Assembly (NCBI GenBank): GCA_015654715.1
Contig: JAATGK010000510.1
Span: forward strand, 1 to 8,403
DNA: 8,403 nt
Source of the DNA: Alphaproteobacteria bacterium
GTDB lineage: Bacteria > Pseudomonadota > Alphaproteobacteria > Micropepsales > Micropepsaceae
Direction: 5' to 3'
Shown piece by piece: positions 5,317-8,403 of this stretch; the first letter of the stretch is position 1, and every line of letters starts with the position of its first letter. Position numbers and translations under genes: made by a program. Below the pieces are notes generated by a model. The model ran no database searches and was not told where the DNA came from. It worked only from the letters and a program-made list of their open reading frames with translations.

Positions 5317-7506
5317 TCAGAAAAAGCTTACCGGATCGACATCGACGGTAAGGCGTACGTGTTTGGGCACACTGCTGGCGGCCAGCCAAGCGCGCAGATA
5401 GGCCTGGATATCGACGCTCTTTTCCGCCTGCACCAGCAACCGCTCGCGGGTTTGGCCGCGCAGCAAGGAATAGAACGCCGGGGTCGGCCCCCACACTTTG
5501 ACCCCGCGCGCGGCCGGCACCGTTTTGGCGAGGAGGCGTCCGGCTTCGCGCACGCTGTCGCCGTCGTGGCCCGACAGAATGATTGCCGCCAGCCGCCCGA
5601 ACGGCGGGGCGTGGGCAGCTTCGCGGTATTTGGTTTCCTGGTCGTAGAAGGCATCGCGGTCGGCGGCGATCAGCGCCTGCATCACCGCGTCTTTGGGATT
5701 GCGCGTCTGCATCAAGACAAGGCCGGGTTTCTCGGCTCGTCCGGCGCGGCCCGCGACCTGATGCAATAACTGAAACGTTCGTTCGCGGGCGCGCAGATCG
5801 CCATCGGAACCGCCGAGATCGGCATCGACCACGCCGACCAATGTCAGTTCCGGAAAGTGCTGGCCCTTGGCGACGATCTGGGTGCCGATCAAGACGTCGA
5901 TCTCGCGTTTCATCATGGCGCGAATGGCCGCTTGCATTTCCGTCGGGCCTCCCATCGTGTCGGAGGAGGCGATCGCCACACGCGCGTCGGGGAAGATCAG
6001 CTTGAACTCCTCCATCACGCGCTCGACGCCCGGTCCGCAAGCGGTGAGCGTACCCTGTGAATGGCACTCGGGGCATTCGGTGGGAAGGGCGGTCTCGTAA
6101 CCGCAATGATGGCAGACCAGGCGCTTGCGATAACGATGCTCCACCAGCCACGCCGAGCATTGGCGGCAGACGAGTTTGTGGCCGCAGGCTTCGCACAACG
6201 TCAGCGGCGCATAACCGCGGCGATTGAGGAACAACATTCCCTGCTCGCCGGCGCCGATGGTCACCGCCAGCGCCTCGCGAAGGGTCGGCGACAGGAACGT
6301 GCCGGGATCGCCGCGGTTCTCGCGCATATCGATCAGCCGCACCTCCGGTAGCACCGCGGCGCCGTGGCGGCGCGACAGCCGCAAATGCGCATAACGTCCG
6401 CTCTTGGCGTTGACGTAGCTTTCCAGCGACGGCGTCGCGCTGGCCAGTACCACCGGGCATTTTTCGAAACGGGCACGCACCACCGCCATGTCGCGGGCGT
6501 GATAGATGGCGCCGTCTTCCTGCTTATAGGCTTGCTCGTGTTCTTCATCGACGATGACGAGGCCAAGATCGCGGAACGGCAGGAACAGCGCCGAGCGGGC
6601 GCCGACCACCACGCGGGCCTCACCGCGCAGCACGGCGCGATAAACCCGGCGGCGCTCGTGCTGGGAGAGATCGGAATGCCACTCCGCCGGGCGCCCGCCG
6701 AAACGCGCCGCAAAACGATCGAGGAATTGCACCGTCAGGGCGATTTCGGGCAGCAGGATCAGGCTTTGGCGGCCTTGGCGCAGGGCTTCCGCCACCGCCT
6801 CGAAATAAGTTTCGGTCTTGCCCGAGCCGGTGATGCCGTCGAGCAGGCTGACGCCGAAGCGCCGTCCCTTGACTGCGCCTTTCAGCACATGAGCGGCGAG
6901 ATCTTGTTCGGTGTTGAGAACCACCCGGGCGTAATCGGCCTCAGGAAGCGGAAAGGGATCGAACTCGGGCAAGTCCACCGCGGCGAGCGCGCCGCAATCG
7001 ATCAAGCCGCGCACCACGGCCGGTGTCACGTTGGCCTCTTCGGCGAGTTGCGGTACCGACCGCGCCAGTCCGTGTTCGGCGACTTCCAGCACGCGCCCGC
7101 GCGGCGGCGTCATTTTCTTTGGTATGCCTTCGCCGCGAATGTAGGCAATGCGTGCTGTTTCCGGCGCGAACGCTTGCCGCGACCGTAGCGCCATCGCCAG
7201 TACCATGCCGGGCAAGCTCAACGTGTATTGCGCCACCCAGTCGATGAAATCGCATAGTCCGGCGGGCAGAATCGGTTCACCGGGCAAGGGCTCCGCTTGC
7301 TTCAAGCGCGCCTCTTCGACACCACCGGTTGCCGCGCCCCACACCACGCCGAGCGATTGCCGCGGCCCGATTGGTGCCGTAACGATAAGCCCGCGCCGGA
7401 GCGGTACTGTCAATTTGTAATCAAACGCTCCGGCAAGCGGCAGTGGCAGCAATACCGCGACACGGCTTGAAAGTGCATCGCCGGACTTTAGAACTCCATC
7501 GTTCAT
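5317..7506 (-). CDS. priA: Primosomal protein N' (replication restart helicase PriA)
   Basis: PriA recognises stalled or collapsed forks and D-loops, unwinds the lagging strand 3' to 5', and loads the replicative helicase through other primosome proteins. The 729 aa match the usual length (about 730). Seen in order: N-terminal 3'-DNA-binding domain (VAVLLPLPLAGAFDYKL, 16-32), a winged-helix region near 130-180, then helicase motif I GITGSGKT (224-231), motif II DEEH (320-323), motif III SATPSLES (356-363) and FLNRRGYAP (426-434). Next is the zinc module with all eight cysteines (C438, C441, C447, C450, C465, C468, C478, C481), then GTQIVAKGQHF (541-551) and motif VI QVAGRAGR (583-590). The start at 7506 gives the expected N-terminus, with only a weak GAAG upstream. 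The gene is divergent from the DUF484 gene and convergent with vapC. It appears complete and functional. Confidence 0.97.
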   Translation of the reverse strand: MNDGVLKSGDALSSRVAVLLPLPLAGAFDYKLTVPLRRGLIVTAPIGPRQSLGVVWGAATGGVEEARLKQAEPLPGEPILPAGLCDFIDWVAQYTLSLPGMVLAMALRSRQAFAPETARIAYIRGEGIPKKMTPPRGRVLEVAEHGLARSVPQLAEEANVTPAVVRGLIDCGALAAVDLPEFDPFPLPEADYARVVLNTEQDLAAHVLKGAVKGRRFGVSLLDGITGSGKTETYFEAVAEALRQGRQSLILLPEIALTVQFLDRFAARFGGRPAEWHSDLSQHERRRVYRAVLRGEARVVVGARSALFLPFRDLGLVIVDEEHEQAYKQEDGAIYHARDMAVVRARFEKCPVVLASATPSLESYVNAKSGRYAHLRLSRRHGAAVLPEVRLIDMRENRGDPGTFLSPTLREALAVTIGAGEQGMLFLNRRGYAPLTLCEACGHKLVCRQCSAWLVEHRYRKRLVCHHCGYETALPTECPECHSQGTLTACGPGVERVMEEFKLIFPDARVAIASSDTMGGPTEMQAAIRAMMKREIDVLIGTQIVAKGQHFPELTLVGVVDADLGGSDGDLRARERTFQLLHQVAGRAGRAEKPGLVLMQTRNPKDAVMQALIAADRDAFYDQETKYREAAHAPPFGRLAAIILSGHDGDSVREAGRLLAKTVPAARGVKVWGPTPAFYSLLRGQTRERLLVQAEKSVDIQAYLRAWLAASSVPKHVRLTVDVDPVSFF
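5320..5352 (-). terminator. Intrinsic terminator of priA, stem inside the coding end
   Basis: Read on the minus strand, CTTACCG (5352-5346) and CGGTAAG (5333-5327) form a perfect 7-bp stem around 12 nt. Within those, GAT and ATC can extend the stem around a GTCG loop with a small bulge. The stem is followed at once by CTTTTTC (5326-5320). The arms are the codons for the last residues before the stop, so the hairpin is built from priA sequence. On the plus strand the T-tract is an A-tract ahead of the stem, so it would not serve vapC. The stem is modest, so confidence is moderate. Confidence 0.5.
7467..7494 (+). promoter_or_regulatory. Possible promoter for the DUF484-xerC unit
   Basis: TTGAAA (7467-7472) and TAGAAC (7489-7494) are 16 nt apart, inside the 5' end of the divergent priA. 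A start near 7501 would leave a 44-65 nt leader before the DUF484 gene, depending on the start codon. Only the two hexamers support this, and chance matches are common. The 7507-7544 gap itself shows no better pair. Confidence 0.28.
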
Positions 7507-7565
7507 GCGTTACACTTCGCGAATCACGAATCTCTCAACCTCGAATGTCATCCTTATCACGCCGA

Positions 7566-8255
7566 ATGAACCAAAGCGCACCATCCCGTGACTCTGCCAA
7601 TGCCGCCGCCGAGGCGGTGAAGGCCTATATCCGGATGCACCGGGCGCGGCTGGCCGCCGATGGCGAGCTTTTGTCGCTGTTGCTGCCGGAGCGATTCGGC
7701 GATGAGGGCGTGATCGACCTCAATCAATATGTCCTCGAAAAGCTGCGGGCCGAGAATCTGGCGCTGCGGGCCGAACGCGATGCGTTGAAGTCGGTGAACG
7801 ACCGCGGCATGAAGTTGTCGGAAGGCGTCCACCACGCGATGCTCGACCTCTTGGATGCACGCTCATTTGCCGAGGCGATTGCAGTGGCGACCGCATCGGC
7901 GCCTGCATTCGGCGCCGATCGTGCGGTGTTCTGCATCGAAGCGGCCGATGGCATCGCGCAAGCGACCTCCTGCGACGGCGTACGGCTGATCGCACCCGGC
8001 ACGGTGACGGCGGTGGTGGGACCGGATGGCAAAGGCGCGATCCTGTCGGGCGGCGGCGAATTGTTGTTCGGCCGCACCGGCTATCGCAGCATCGCGGCGT
8101 TCCGCTTACGCATCGGACAGCAGCCGGCGCTTTATGTGCTGGGCTCGCTGATTGAAAACCGGTTTGAAGGGCACGCCAGCGAAGCTGATCTCGGGCTGTT
8201 CGCACACGCGCTCGAACGGGCGATCCGGGCATGGCTCGATCTGCCCAAATCCTGA
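7566..8255 (+). CDS. DUF484 family protein (GAF-like)
   Basis: 229 aa from ATG 7566. The N-terminal part AAAEAVKAYIRMHRARLAAD leads into SLLLPERFGDEGVIDLNQYVLEKLRAEN, the typical DUF484 opening (a region that fails into 'xxPxRxxxxxVVDxQxxmlxRLR' in other members). A short coiled coil (about LEKLRAENLALRAERDALK) follows. The C-terminal 130 residues have a GAF-like strand pattern with FGRTGYRSIAAFRLRIG and LYVLGSLIENRFEGHASEADLGLFAHALERAIRAWL. The biochemical role of the family is not known to me. It is commonly encoded immediately upstream of xerC, as here. In-frame ATG 7545 would add seven residues and has no better ribosome site. A GTG/ATG further upstream (7443) would run into priA and is unlikely. 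The 3' end overlaps xerC by 25 nt, implying co-translation. Confidence 0.85.
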   Translation: MNQSAPSRDSANAAAEAVKAYIRMHRARLAADGELLSLLLPERFGDEGVIDLNQYVLEKLRAENLALRAERDALKSVNDRGMKLSEGVHHAMLDLLDARSFAEAIAVATASAPAFGADRAVFCIEAADGIAQATSCDGVRLIAPGTVTAVVGPDGKGAILSGGGELLFGRTGYRSIAAFRLRIGQQPALYVLGSLIENRFEGHASEADLGLFAHALERAIRAWLDLPKS

Positions 8256-8403
8256 AAGCCGATTGGCTGGACAGCCTCGCCCACGAGCGGCGGGCCAGCG
8301 CCCATACCTTGCGCGCGTATGGCGACGATCTCGATCGCTTCATCGCATTTCTCACCGAGCATGTCGGCGGTATCCCGGATGACGTCATGCTGGCCGGTTT
8401 GAA
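8231..8403 (+). CDS. xerC: Tyrosine recombinase XerC, N-terminal part only
   Basis: The frame runs open off the right edge; 57 codons are visible. After ATG 8231 the protein reads LKADWLDSLAHERRASAHTL, then RAYGDDLDRFIAFLTEH. This is the core-binding (SAM-like) domain opening of XerC/XerD recombinases (typical: WLxxLxxERxxSxxTLxAYxxDLxxFxxFL). The catalytic domain (R-K-H-R-H-Y) lies beyond the window, so activity cannot be judged. XerC with XerD resolves chromosome dimers at dif near the division septum. The choice of XerC over XerD rests on the adjoining DUF484 gene. The start overlaps the DUF484 end by 25 nt. A downstream start is possible but would cut into the conserved domain. Confidence 0.85.
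   Translation, partial: MARSAQILKADWLDSLAHERRASAHTLRAYGDDLDRFIAFLTEHVGGIPDDVMLAGL

Noticed and set aside
5222..6460. 412-codon minus-strand frame beside priA
   Set aside because: It is a shifted frame of priA. It is very Arg- and Gly-rich and lacks motifs, while the priA frame carries all helicase and zinc motifs.
6364..7188. 274-codon plus-strand frame antisense to priA
   Set aside because: It has no domain or ribosome site and lies wholly within priA on the opposite strand.
7443..7565. Upstream extension of the DUF484 gene to 7443
   Set aside because: It would overlap the priA start by 64 nt in antisense and add a basic, non-family N-terminus. The starts at 7545 and 7566 fit the family better.
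1..8403. CRISPR array, insertion sequence, tRNA or rRNA
   Set aside because: I found no regularly spaced repeats, transposase-like frame, or tRNA/rRNA sequence by reading. A covariance-model search was not possible.

Overview
The window reads as chromosomal DNA from a GC-rich alphaproteobacterium. The evidence is the alphaproteobacterial-style MutS, LeuC and PriA sequences, the priA / DUF484 / xerC neighbourhood, and GC-rich third codon positions. I cannot name a genus from sequence alone. Coding density is very high, and the longest gene-free stretch is about 105 bases (3140-3244).

Layout: (1) 1-2100, the 3' three-quarters of mutS (mismatch repair ATPase), cut by the left edge. (2) 2101-2659, a BrnT/BrnA type II toxin-antitoxin pair behind an AT-rich promoter carrying a perfect palindrome. 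(3) 2672-3139, a universal stress protein starting 12 nt after brnA. (4) 3245-4645, leuC, the large subunit of isopropylmalate isomerase. (5) 4646-5303, a VapB/VapC-type pair behind a second AT-rich promoter with a long imperfect palindrome. (6) 5317-7506, priA on the minus strand, convergent with vapC, with a probable intrinsic terminator whose stem lies inside its last codons. (7) 7545/7566-8255, a DUF484/GAF-like protein divergent from priA. (8) 8231-8403, the start of a XerC-like tyrosine recombinase overlapping the DUF484 gene, cut by the right edge.

The core genes are housekeeping: DNA repair and replication restart (mutS, priA), chromosome dimer resolution (xerC) and leucine synthesis (leuC). 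Between them sit two small toxin-antitoxin cassettes, each introduced by a short AT-rich block (about 33-35% GC by hand count) in otherwise GC-rich DNA. The most interesting signal is in the second cassette. The VapC-like protein keeps the PIN fold landmarks and an intact frame, but has His at the position of the first catalytic Asp (H5) and Met at the position of the catalytic Glu (M40). Its VapB partner lacks the usual C-terminal toxin-binding motif, while the operator-like palindrome, ribosome site and ATGA overlap are all intact. This suggests a disarmed toxin kept as a regulatory pair, or one in early decay. I found no CRISPR array, insertion sequence, tRNA or rRNA, and no evidence for a wholly new multi-gene system.
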